A stretch of 64,000 nt of DNA from Spongiimicrobium salis (GTDB lineage Bacteria > Bacteroidota > Bacteroidia > Flavobacteriales > Flavobacteriaceae), in contig NZ_JBHEQA010000001.1 of NCBI RefSeq assembly GCF_043678055.1, positions 1,736,001-1,800,000 of the forward strand, read 5' to 3'. The translations under genes and the position numbers were made by a program. Below are positions 52,848 through 60,790 of this stretch, one piece after another (position 1 is the stretch's first letter; every line of letters begins with the position of its first letter). Under the pieces are notes generated by a model. That model saw only the letters and a list, made by a program, of their open reading frames with translations. It did no database searches and was not told where the DNA came from.

Positions 52848-53639
52848 ATGAAAAATATATTGGTTCCTATCGGTACTTCTCCAACTTCGCACCATACATT
52901 ACAGTATGCGGTGGATTTTGCAACGGAATTTAAAGCAAAGATTTTTGTAATGGATGTGTTCAATGTGAAAACCGGTGCGGGTAATTTGGCCAATGTGACC
53001 GATAAATTGGCGCAGAGTAGCAAAGATCGATTAAAGGAGGTTATTGATAAAGTAGATTCCAAGAATATTGATATTAAAGTAGCGACCTATAATGGGGAAT
53101 TAACCGATGGCTTAAAGGAAATTGATGCAAGTTTAGGGATTGATTTGATTATTATAGCCCCTCGGAGCAATGCCATAAAGGAAGAATTGTATTTAGGAAA
53201 GACCTCGGGAAAAATTGTTAAAAGAACCAACATTCCTGTACTCATTGTACCTAAGGAGGTTAGTTTTAAACCGTTTACCTCTATTTTGACCGCCTTTAAA
53301 TCAGGGACATTAAAAAGAAAACGAATTATTAGTTCCTTGATTCAGATGAAAAATAAATTTCGTTCCAATGTCAGTTTACTGCTCGTTAAAACACCGGGCT
53401 ATTCCGACGATGATTTAAAAGTAGATACGGCGCTAATGGATATTAGTTCTCAAATGACCTTAACGGAAAATGCAACCACCTATTTAGGTGTTTTGGAACA
53501 TTTTCAATCCCAAAAACCGGATTTACTATGTGTGTTTCGTAGAAAAAGAGGCTTTTTTAAAATCTTATGGGAGAAAAACACCATTCCGAAATCGGAATTC
53601 TATGCCCCTATCCCTGTTTTGGTACTTTGTACAAAATAG
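52848..53639 (+). CDS. Universal stress protein family, two-domain
   Basis: A 263-residue protein with an N-terminal UspA domain (about 1-140): MKNILVPIGTSPTSHH, then the ATP-binding-type loop GKTSGKIVKRTNIPVLIVPK (G-x2-G-x9-N). A second half (about 145-263) keeps part of the fold but lacks a clear nucleotide loop. Such tandem proteins are common in flavobacteria and act under stress or growth arrest. Specific function unknown. Confidence 0.9.
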   Translation: MKNILVPIGTSPTSHHTLQYAVDFATEFKAKIFVMDVFNVKTGAGNLANVTDKLAQSSKDRLKEVIDKVDSKNIDIKVATYNGELTDGLKEIDASLGIDLIIIAPRSNAIKEELYLGKTSGKIVKRTNIPVLIVPKEVSFKPFTSILTAFKSGTLKRKRIISSLIQMKNKFRSNVSLLLVKTPGYSDDDLKVDTALMDISSQMTLTENATTYLGVLEHFQSQKPDLLCVFRRKRGFFKILWEKNTIPKSEFYAPIPVLVLCTK

Positions 53640-53664
53640 AATTGATTTTTTTCCGTCCTGAATT

Positions 53665-53694
53665 TTGATAGGTTCGTAAAAAGTAGTTCCTTTG
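53665..53694 (+). promoter_or_regulatory. Promoter of tRNA-Ala
   Basis: A -33 TTG (53665-53667), 19 nt, then TTCCTTTG (53687-53694), one mismatch from TAnnTTTG. It is the exact flavobacterial spacing. The start is predicted about 8 bp before the tRNA. Confidence 0.55.
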
Positions 53695-53708
53695 ACGTTC
53701 TGAAAAAA

Positions 53709-53785
<77 letters not shown>

Positions 53786-53791
53786 ATAAAC

Positions 53792-53827
53792 AAGCCTTGG
53801 AAGCGAAAAACGCTCTAAGGCTTTTTT
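53792..53827 (+). terminator. Rho-independent terminator after tRNA-Ala
   Basis: The stem AAGCCTT (53792-53798) pairs with AAGGCTT (53817-53823), with inner pairing GCG/CGC around a poly-A loop. A T-run ends at 53827. Confidence 0.88.
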
Positions 53828-53866
53828 AATGGAGTATTTTTAAAAAAACCCCGTGTATCTTGAGCA

Positions 53867-54904
53867 TCATTTATTGGCAGCTATAAACCGCAGTACTTCT
53901 GTGGCAAACCGCTTGGGTTCACTGGCCAAAGGAGCATGTCCAGACCTTTCAAAAATGAATAATTCTTTCTTTGTAGACCCTATATTTTCAAAGGCTATCT
54001 GGGCGGAAACTATAGGTACGATCATATCAAATTGTCCCGATATGAATAATGAAGGTATCTCTATTTCATGAAGTCTATTCGTAAAGTCGGTCGTTTCAAA
54101 TAGACATTGTTCATCTACTAGTATATGGGCTATTTGGCCGCTATTCCATATTGCAGTGAGAAGATTATAATGGGATATAATATTATCTCCTTCTTCTGGA
54201 CTGTTTAAGAAACCATCTTCCTCTAATTTTGCCTCTAAATCAAAAGCTTTGTTATTGAGTTCCAGCATATCATTCTTATTCGAAACTGGATCTACCTGAG
54301 CAACAAACTCCAAAATAGATTCCCAAAAAGTAACACTATTGCCTAAGGCGATTTGTGTATTTGCCGTTGTTGTAAATGTCGTTATATATTGATCGTATAG
54401 TCCTGCGGGGTTATTCGCACCATCTACTTCTATCCAGCCTTTAAAATCACTTTGATCTTTGAGTAGGGCCGCCGTACCCAAGGTTCCTCCCCAACTATGC
54501 CCCAATAGAAAGAAACGGGAGTCCGTGCCGTATTTGCGTCGAAGCACCTTGACCAATGCGAGCACATCTTCGGCCATAATATCCAAGGTTAATTCTGCCT
54601 CAGAGTAACTCCCTTGGGACATCCCCGATCCTCGCTGATCAAAATATACTACAGCATAATGATCTTCTATTTCTGAAAATGCAGTACCTCTAAAGCCCAA
54701 CCCTAAATCTCCGGGTCCGCCATGAAGAGTGATTAAAAACACTTTTTCGTCCCCATTGCCAATAATATATGCAGGCATATCGGCATTTTTATGACGTACA
54801 AAAATGGTGTCATCTATATTGTTTAAACTACCTTCTTTTGCACATGCAAAAATTGCGAGAGAAATGATTACAAGGACCAAAGATCGGAATGTAAAGTGTT
54901 TCAT
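53867..54904 (-). CDS. Alpha/beta hydrolase, lipoprotein (proline iminopeptidase-like)
   Basis: A 345-residue protein with a lipoprotein signal (LVLVIISLAIFAC, Cys near residue 21), so it is envelope-anchored. The hydrolase has the oxyanion motif HGGPGDLGLGF, a YFDQRGSGMS loop typical of proline iminopeptidases, the nucleophile elbow GHSWGGTLG, the acid loop SGQFDMIVP and the catalytic His in RSGHAPLAS. It probably releases N-terminal residues from peptides or cleaves esters. Its ATG overlaps the stop of the upstream gene (ATGA, 54901-54904). Confidence 0.92.
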   Translation of the reverse strand: MKHFTFRSLVLVIISLAIFACAKEGSLNNIDDTIFVRHKNADMPAYIIGNGDEKVFLITLHGGPGDLGLGFRGTAFSEIEDHYAVVYFDQRGSGMSQGSYSEAELTLDIMAEDVLALVKVLRRKYGTDSRFFLLGHSWGGTLGTAALLKDQSDFKGWIEVDGANNPAGLYDQYITTFTTTANTQIALGNSVTFWESILEFVAQVDPVSNKNDMLELNNKAFDLEAKLEEDGFLNSPEEGDNIISHYNLLTAIWNSGQIAHILVDEQCLFETTDFTNRLHEIEIPSLFISGQFDMIVPIVSAQIAFENIGSTKKELFIFERSGHAPLASEPKRFATEVLRFIAANK

Positions 54905-55545
54905 TTTTTCTTCTTTTTAAAGTTAAAACGCCATCCGTATTGCAAAGAAAATGTGGGCAAAGTGCCTGCATTGTAATTGAATCGCGGACTAAAAACCACA
55001 TTAAAATAACTGCCGGAATGTACCTTTCCTTTTCGTTGTTTCCCCAAACCCACGGATAGGGAGGGAGAATAGTATCCGCGACCAGGTAAAAATACCTTGT
55101 CCACCTGATCCCCCCGTACTTCATAGGTCTCAGGAAGAAAAGAACGGTAATATCCCAAAGGATTCAGTTCAATACTAAATTGTTTCCCTTTTTTGTTTGT
55201 TCGTCTCCACGTTATCCCATAGTTCATAAATGCACCCGTTTCTGTTTTGCTAGCTAAATTCGTAGTGAAACCTAGATTGCCATTCCATAAAAACTGATGC
55301 GTGTTTGTACGTGCACTACCTCTCTTAAATTTGTTTTTTTTATATTCTTTCCATAAATATTCAATCCCTACCGATACACCATTTCTCCAGAAAATAGTAC
55401 CTGTCAGGCCCACCTTAAATTCAGTACGATCTAAGAAAGATGAGGAGAGTACAGTAGAGGTGGTTTCTTTTTTGTTCACCTCCTGCGCATATGTCGGGCT
55501 GCAACTAAGGGCTACAATACAAAGAACTAAGAATCTTATTTTCAT
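54901..55545 (-). CDS. Probable outer-membrane beta-barrel protein, 214 aa
   Basis: The ATG at 55545 (MKIRFLVLCIVALSCSPTYA, cleaved after AQ) gives a signal peptide. The rest alternates hydrophobic and polar residues in strands (FKVGLTGTIFWRNGVSVGIE, NLGFTTNLASKTETGAFMNY, YYSPSLSVGLGKQR, FSLQYGWRFNF), which is typical of a small outer-membrane barrel ending in an aromatic residue pattern. No family is recognised. Translational overlap with the hydrolase gene (4 bp) suggests a linked role. Confidence 0.75.
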   Translation of the reverse strand: MKIRFLVLCIVALSCSPTYAQEVNKKETTSTVLSSSFLDRTEFKVGLTGTIFWRNGVSVGIEYLWKEYKKNKFKRGSARTNTHQFLWNGNLGFTTNLASKTETGAFMNYGITWRRTNKKGKQFSIELNPLGYYRSFLPETYEVRGDQVDKVFLPGRGYYSPSLSVGLGKQRKGKVHSGSYFNVVFSPRFNYNAGTLPTFSLQYGWRFNFKKKKK

Positions 55546-55700
55546 ATGAAATCTAGGCATTTAGAATAAAAGGAAAATTGCTATCTGTATGTTGGTATAT
55601 GTAAATACAAGTTGGTGGTATGTATAAATTGATAGCTCCAAATCTATGCGGAGTGGTGCAGGCAGGTGTTCTGTTTTGTTAAGAATTAATAAAACGGAAC

Positions 55701-56870
55701 TTATTTATGCTGTTTTTTAAACTCGTTTGGGGTGAAACCAGTTTCTTTTTTGAAGGATTTGTAAAAGGTAGTTTTAGATTTAAAGCCTGATTCCAATCCA
55801 ATGGATAACAAACTGTATTTATCAAATTGCGCATCCAGCATTAATCGTTTCGCTTCTTCTACTCTAAACGAGTTGACATAGGAAGTGAATTTTTTTTGCG
55901 TTACCTTATTCACGATCTGTGATAGGTAACCCGTGCTAATACCAAGTTTTTCGGCCACTACCTCTCTACTTAAATCAGGGTCGCGGTAGATAAATTGTTC
56001 CTTAAGCAACCGTTCTAACTGTACAAAATAAATATTGTTTTCTACGAAGTCATTTGACGCTCCAACTGTTTTTTTGCTTTCTTTGGAAGCATCCCCCTTC
56101 AAACTTTCATTGGACATTCTACGTAGGATATCTAAAATCTCTTTACGTTCACTGACAATTTTTAATTTGTAAAGCCCTGTGTAAGCTACCCAATATACAA
56201 ATAGAGAGAGTTCAATGGCCAATAGGTAAAGATCATAGAGAAAGTAATGATCCAATTGAGGGTAGCGATCAACGAGAAACAGATCAACTAGAAATAAAAG
56301 GACCCAAGTACTGGTTAAAACACAAATAAATAACCATAACTTTTTAACCCATGTTAGACTTATGCCGGTTTTTTTTGTCGATTTTTTAATGAGAATATAC
56401 GACCATACCAATAGCGTTATTGTAAAAATGTAACTGCCTATTTCCTCTAGCCCAAAAATTAGATCGTATAACTCAACTTTACCGTCAAACTCAATCTTAA
56501 TAAGAGAAAAATTGTATTCTAAATGCGCAATTGTGTGAATAATTATAGAGACTACAATAGGGAAATATATCCAGATATACTTTTTGCTTTTTAATAGACC
56601 GTGATCAACAACTTTTAAAATGTAGGTGAAGAAAAAGGCTGAGAAAAGAAAGACCCATTCAATGGTATTCATAAAACTCAACTTATAATAGGTACTAAAA
56701 AATCTGATATTGCTCAGAAAGATATTAAACATTAATAGCGATAGTATGCCTATGGCGTACCCTAAGTAATTATTGGCCTTTGTTTTAAAAAAAGGAGAGA
56801 AAAGAATGATAAAAGCTAGTACAAAACCCTGAGAAGCAGCTATAAGTAAAAAAAGATTGATTGGGTTCAA
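55701..56870 (-). CDS. Membrane-anchored AraC-family transcriptional regulator
   Basis: A 389-residue protein with about seven hydrophobic helices in the first 235 residues and an AraC-type helix-turn-helix at the C-terminus (about 285-387): DLSREVVAEKLGISTGYLSQIV, then KFTSYVNSFRVEEAKRLML and FKSKTTFYKSFKKETGFTPNEF. It probably senses a membrane-borne signal. It is divergent from the SPW gene across a 530 bp gap that contains a direct repeat suited to an AraC-type activator. Confidence 0.93.
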   Translation of the reverse strand: MNPINLFLLIAASQGFVLAFIILFSPFFKTKANNYLGYAIGILSLLMFNIFLSNIRFFSTYYKLSFMNTIEWVFLFSAFFFTYILKVVDHGLLKSKKYIWIYFPIVVSIIIHTIAHLEYNFSLIKIEFDGKVELYDLIFGLEEIGSYIFTITLLVWSYILIKKSTKKTGISLTWVKKLWLFICVLTSTWVLLFLVDLFLVDRYPQLDHYFLYDLYLLAIELSLFVYWVAYTGLYKLKIVSERKEILDILRRMSNESLKGDASKESKKTVGASNDFVENNIYFVQLERLLKEQFIYRDPDLSREVVAEKLGISTGYLSQIVNKVTQKKFTSYVNSFRVEEAKRLMLDAQFDKYSLLSIGLESGFKSKTTFYKSFKKETGFTPNEFKKQHK

Positions 56871-57203
56871 AAAGCTTGGTTTTTATGGAATAAACATAAA
56901 CCGAATAATTCAAAGTATGTTTTAAAATTTTGATAAATTATAAAAATGATTATGATGACCGAAGTAGATAGTTATTCAACAACGGTCTTGGATTTTATCT
57001 AAAATTGAAACTGAAAAGCTATGGTCAGCGTTAAAATAAATATTCAGACTTAAGAACCGTTCCTCCTGTGCTAAGGTAATATATGAATGTGTTATTGATT
57101 TTTTGACCCATAATCTACATAGAGCTTATTTTGTGGTAAACGGGATGATTTCGAAATAACTTCTCCTAATTTATGTCAAAAAGAAAGTACTATTCACAAA
57201 AAA
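56871..57203. other. Gene-free stretch between AraC regulator and SPW gene, left part
   Basis: A/T-rich sequence with no credible coding frame; the longest short frame (near 56946, about 18 codons) has no family or ribosome-binding support. Regulatory signals begin at 57204. Confidence 0.5.
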
Positions 57204-57268
57204 GGAAAAATCGACATCTTTTAGGGAAAAACGGACATTTTGCTCCTTTGTAAATAAACGCACCTTTG
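57204..57268 (+). promoter_or_regulatory. Direct-repeat operator and promoter upstream of the SPW gene
   Basis: GGAAAAATCGACATCTT (57204-57220) and GGAAAAACGGACATTTT (57225-57241) form a direct repeat with 14 of 17 identities and a 21 bp period, two helical turns. The second copy abuts a -33 TTG (57240-57242). After 18 nt comes CACCTTTG (57261-57268), one mismatch from TAnnTTTG. Direct repeats next to the -33 element are the usual binding layout of AraC-family activators, and one is encoded divergently at 55701-56870. Confidence 0.5.
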
Positions 57269-57276
57269 AAATAAAT

Positions 57277-57366
57277 TACCTCGGGGCAGGTCCTGGAGGT
57301 ATTAAACAGAAATTCAACTTTTTATTTCGGCGCTGGCGTCGGAGCATTCAAATCTCGATTATCGAG
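57277..57366 (+). promoter_or_regulatory. Structured 5' leader of the SPW gene
   Basis: Within the predicted leader of about 125 nt there is a hairpin with stem TACCTC (57277-57282) and GAGGTA (57296-57301), containing a GGGG bulge and an inner CAG/CTG. A second hairpin CTCGA-TTA-TCGAG lies at 57354-57366, with G/C-rich CGGCGCTGGCGTC between. I do not recognise a known riboswitch. Confidence 0.4.
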
Positions 57367-57400
57367 TAAAACTAACAGTATTAACCTTAAATAAAACATT

Positions 57401-57757
57401 ATGCGATTTATCACAAAAAAAATACACGCATTTCTAGACTATCCGGTAGCCCTTGCATTAATTGGACTTCCGTTTTTACTAAGCTTGGGGAATTCTAATC
57501 CGCTTGCCCTTCAAATTTCAGTTATTGTAGGTGTGGCAGCTTTTGTCCTAACCTTATTAACGGATCATCAGTTGGGAGCCTTCCGTGTAGTTCCCTATAA
57601 ATTTCATTTGATAGTTGACTTTGCAGTGGCTATCGTCTTTATTTTAGTTCCTTTTGTGTTTTCCTTTACAGGTTTAGATGCCTATTACTATTGGATCAAT
57701 GGGATTGCCGTATTACTTGTTGTAAGTATGCACAAACCTGAATTGGCCAGTTCGTAG
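57401..57757 (+). CDS. SPW-repeat-like small membrane protein
   Basis: A 118-residue protein with four hydrophobic helices in two halves. Each half opens similarly (HAFLDYPVALALIGLPFLL and FHLIVDFAVAIVFILVPFVF), which is the internal repeat pattern of SPW-type membrane proteins. It has no signal peptide. It is preceded by an unusually long, structured leader and followed by a strong shared terminator. The function of the family is unknown. Confidence 0.8.
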   Translation: MRFITKKIHAFLDYPVALALIGLPFLLSLGNSNPLALQISVIVGVAAFVLTLLTDHQLGAFRVVPYKFHLIVDFAVAIVFILVPFVFSFTGLDAYYYWINGIAVLLVVSMHKPELASS

Positions 57758-57800
57758 TAGCGACACATAACCTATTTCTTCCATGCTATTGGGAGAATAT

Positions 57801-57834
57801 AAAAAGGCAGTACTCTGATCGGTACTGCCTTTTT
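57801..57834. terminator. Bidirectional rho-independent terminator
   Basis: A perfect 13 bp stem, AAAAAGGCAGTAC (57801-57813) and GTACTGCCTTTTT (57822-57834), with an 8 nt loop. It serves the SPW gene and the convergent lipoprotein gene. Confidence 0.92.
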
Positions 57835-57856
57835 AGTGATTTATATTTGTTGCCGT

Positions 57857-58768
57857 CTATAATCCTTCCAGGACTTCAGCCCCTTCTGGTACTGTAAAAT
57901 AATGATCCTCTAATTCGGGAACGAAAGATACATTGGAGAGTCTAATATCGGTAATATATTCCCCTGGTTGATTGTTGGAGACCAACCAATGGGTTTGATA
58001 ACGTTCTGGAAGAACAATACCATTAACGGTTTGTTGTCCGTACAGCTCCATGAATTTCTCAGGAGTATGCTCCCCTTTTTTGAAGTATTTGGGATAAGAT
58101 ACTACGTAACGAATAACGCCTAATTGATGATTCTCTGCATTAAAATACAGCACATAATAGTCATCCGGAGCGTCTCCCGTACCTGCATCAAAAGTTACGC
58201 GGATTACATCATAGGTAGTGTCTTTATAATTTTCCTGGGGAAGTAGCTCCAAATTGGTGCCTTGTCCATCAAGTACAAAAGGCTGTGCCATAAAGAAATA
58301 AGGCGTTAGGGACCAAAAACGAGTATTATACGGAAAGACCGTGCTGTCTTTGGCCTGTACCCAAGCATTTTTTCCATCCCAACCATATTGGGAAATGGAA
58401 TCGTTGACTTTTTTATGCCGTGCCCTACTGCTCCAGGTTTCTACAATTTGATGGGTGTTGCGCGGTGTACCTCCGTCTAAAGGTTTGTAATAAAATTGGA
58501 AGGATACAGGGCCGTTTTTATACCATTGCCCTAGGCCACCATGGGCTTCCATGGCGTTCCAAACAATTTTTCCAGCCTCGCTTTGTCCTAAGCGGGTTTT
58601 CGCTTTTGCCACTCTTTTATCGATCCAGGAATCTGGAACTTTTGCCAAATCAGCTGCCATAGTCATTTCTTTTGCATCTTTTGAAGGAGTGGCTTTCTCT
58701 TCTTTACAGGCAGAGAATGCAAAGAAAACCAATAGTAATAAACCAATGATTTTTGAAGGTATTGTCAT
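57857..58768 (-). CDS. Hypothetical lipoprotein (DUF6503-like), 303 aa
   Basis: The signal GLLLLVFFAFSAC (Cys near residue 21) marks a lipoprotein. After a Lys/Glu/Ala linker the mature part reads AGKIVWNAMEAHGG, then beta-rich sequence with WSLTPYFFMAQPFVLD, DDYYVLYFNAENHQLGVIRY and a C-terminal LEDHYFTVPEGA. This resembles a Bacteroidota family of unknown function with a LolA-like beta-sheet. TATCTTTG on the minus strand at 58813-58806 is a candidate -7 element. Transcription ends at the shared terminator. Confidence 0.8.
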   Translation of the reverse strand: MTIPSKIIGLLLLVFFAFSACKEEKATPSKDAKEMTMAADLAKVPDSWIDKRVAKAKTRLGQSEAGKIVWNAMEAHGGLGQWYKNGPVSFQFYYKPLDGGTPRNTHQIVETWSSRARHKKVNDSISQYGWDGKNAWVQAKDSTVFPYNTRFWSLTPYFFMAQPFVLDGQGTNLELLPQENYKDTTYDVIRVTFDAGTGDAPDDYYVLYFNAENHQLGVIRYVVSYPKYFKKGEHTPEKFMELYGQQTVNGIVLPERYQTHWLVSNNQPGEYITDIRLSNVSFVPELEDHYFTVPEGAEVLEGL

Positions 58769-58837
58769 AGCGGATTCTAAATAATTAATTCAACTTTTTT
58801 ATGCGCAAAGATAAGGTATCTTTTAGGGGAAAAGATT

Positions 58838-59881
58838 TTATTTGGTAGAATCTCTTTTTGTAAAAGTGGTTGGGATAACCTTGGTTACATAATAGTCTTT
58901 CTCTTCCTTTTTTTCCAGCTTATCGATCAAAAGGTTGGCGGCGAATTCACCCATGGTCTTTCCGTCTTGCATTACGGATGACATGGCTGGTCTGGAGTAT
59001 CGAGAAAGAATGCCTCCTGAAAAACTGACCACACTAATTTCTTCTGGAATTTTAAGGCCTCGTTCCATAGCTATTTTGGTAGCATTGAGTGCATACACTT
59101 CGTTTACCGCAAAAATCCCATCAATATCCGGATGTGCATCAAAAATGGCATGTATTTTTTTGGTGAGTTTACTACTTTCAATTTCATTGTACATGATATC
59201 CTTGTTTTTTAGGATAAGGGCTTCATGTACAGGCAAGTTATTTTCCTTATGAGCTTCAATATATCCTTGGGTACGTAATTTTCCCACCTCAAGATAATCT
59301 TGTGTGGTCAATAACAAAATCTTTTTACAGCCCGAGGCGATAAGCTGATTTACCCCATTTTTGGCCCCTTCAAAATCATCAATGATGACCTTGTCGCAAC
59401 TGATATCTTCAATTACCCGATCAAATAAGATCAGGGGGAGATCCATATTTTGGATGTTCTTCAGATGTTCGTAGTCCTTTTTCAAGAGCGTACCCTTTGA
59501 AACGGAGAGCAGAATACCATCTATTTTACCTTTGACCAACATCTCTATGCTCATCACTTCTTTTTCATAGGATTCATTGGACATCCCAATGATGACACTA
59601 TATCCACGATCTAAGGCCGCTTTTTCAATACCGTCGATGACTTTGGCAAAAAAATCATGGATAATTTCGGGAATAATAACGCCAATGGTTTTGGTGCTTC
59701 TGCTTTTAAGACTCTGGGCAATACTATTGGGGGTATAGTTATAAAATTTAGCAAAGGCTTTGATTCTATTTCTGGTCTCAATGCTGATACTTCGATCATC
59801 GTTAAGTGCCTTTGATACTGTTGAAATAGACACATCCAGCTCACGTGCTATTTTTTTTAACGTCATTTTCATGATGGCCAA
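58838..59881 (-). CDS. LacI-family transcriptional regulator
   Basis: A 347-residue repressor. An N-terminal LacI helix-turn-helix (LKKIARELDVSISTVSKALN) and hinge helix (TPNSIAQSLKSRSTKTIGVI) precede a periplasmic-binding-protein-like effector domain (GIEKAALDRGYSVIIGMS, PLILFDRVIED, HPDIDGIFAVNE). ATGs at 59872 and 59866 are also possible starts. TACCTTTG on the minus strand at 59967-59960 could be its -7 box. A nearby secreted alpha-amylase suggests it senses a malto-oligosaccharide, as inference from context. Confidence 0.95.
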   Translation of the reverse strand: MAIMKMTLKKIARELDVSISTVSKALNDDRSISIETRNRIKAFAKFYNYTPNSIAQSLKSRSTKTIGVIIPEIIHDFFAKVIDGIEKAALDRGYSVIIGMSNESYEKEVMSIEMLVKGKIDGILLSVSKGTLLKKDYEHLKNIQNMDLPLILFDRVIEDISCDKVIIDDFEGAKNGVNQLIASGCKKILLLTTQDYLEVGKLRTQGYIEAHKENNLPVHEALILKNKDIMYNEIESSKLTKKIHAIFDAHPDIDGIFAVNEVYALNATKIAMERGLKIPEEISVVSFSGGILSRYSRPAMSSVMQDGKTMGEFAANLLIDKLEKKEEKDYYVTKVIPTTFTKRDSTK

Positions 59882-60082
59882 ATTTTATAAGGGTGCTAAT
59901 ATCATGCTGCTGCTATAGCAGGATAAAAACCATTTTTCGGGGAGATACATCACCCAATACAAAGGTAATTATATTAAAGAGAATGAAAGGAAGCACATGG
60001 GAATACCATATTAAAGGGTGCTACACTTATACGGTACCTTTCCTACCTCAAAATATATGTTGGGCATCAAGGGTACGAATTT

Positions 60083-60790
60083 TCAATTTATGCGAAATTG
60101 AAAGCTTTGGGATTGGGAGGCGTTTCCTTGACTATCCATTGTAGTAATAGTCCAAAAATACACCCCTGGGGTATTGATGGTGATGGATGTCGTTGAGGCT
60201 GTGGTTTCTGCAATCTGTGTAGTTGGTGGATTTTCGGTGGATAAAAATACCCGATAAGAACTGATATCATTGTCAATATCCGATGCGTTCCATTCCAAAC
60301 CTATGGAACCTTGAGGAAGTGAACTTCCTATTCGCGGATGAATCGCCTCTGCAGGAAATGGCGTGAAATTGGCTAAAGGTTCGCCAGCATTGTAAAATTG
60401 AAAGACCTCACTTTCTGTGGTTGCCGAATTGGAATTGGAGCGCGAAATTACAGACCAAGCATAGGGATTTCCTCTTAGAATCGTAATATCCAAATTGGTA
60501 GTAGTGCTATTCAATAGGCGTACTTCCTCCGTACGTAAATCTCGTAAATTTACTTGATAGCTATCTGCATTTTCTGCGGCTTCCCATCTAAAATTAACGG
60601 TACTCTCTGTAGCTGACCGAATAATACCTTCATTGCATTCCGTATTATTTTCAGGAAAAACCAAGCTTGCTGCGGCTGGGATTGTAGGTGTGGTTGGTGG
60701 TAAGGAAGGAGTTTCTTCGGAATCTCCCGAACAAGATAATCCTATAAAAACTAAAAGGACCAAAACACAAATTAAAATGGAATTTTTCAT
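60083..60790 (-). CDS. Lipoprotein with fibronectin III-like domains
   Basis: A 235-residue lipoprotein: signal MKNSILICVLVLLVFIGLSC with Cys near 20. After a Pro/Thr-rich linker (PSLPPTTPTIP) two Ig/fibronectin III-like domains follow (VNFRWEAAENADSYQVNLRD; IGLEWNASDIDNDISSYRVF, ending TITTMDSQGNASQSQSFQF). Such surface lipoproteins often hold glycans in sus-type loci. Its ATG overlaps the amylase stop (4 bp), so they are co-translated. A surface carbohydrate-binding role is likely but not shown. Confidence 0.82.
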   Translation of the reverse strand: MKNSILICVLVLLVFIGLSCSGDSEETPSLPPTTPTIPAAASLVFPENNTECNEGIIRSATESTVNFRWEAAENADSYQVNLRDLRTEEVRLLNSTTTNLDITILRGNPYAWSVISRSNSNSATTESEVFQFYNAGEPLANFTPFPAEAIHPRIGSSLPQGSIGLEWNASDIDNDISSYRVFLSTENPPTTQIAETTASTTSITINTPGVYFWTITTMDSQGNASQSQSFQFRIN

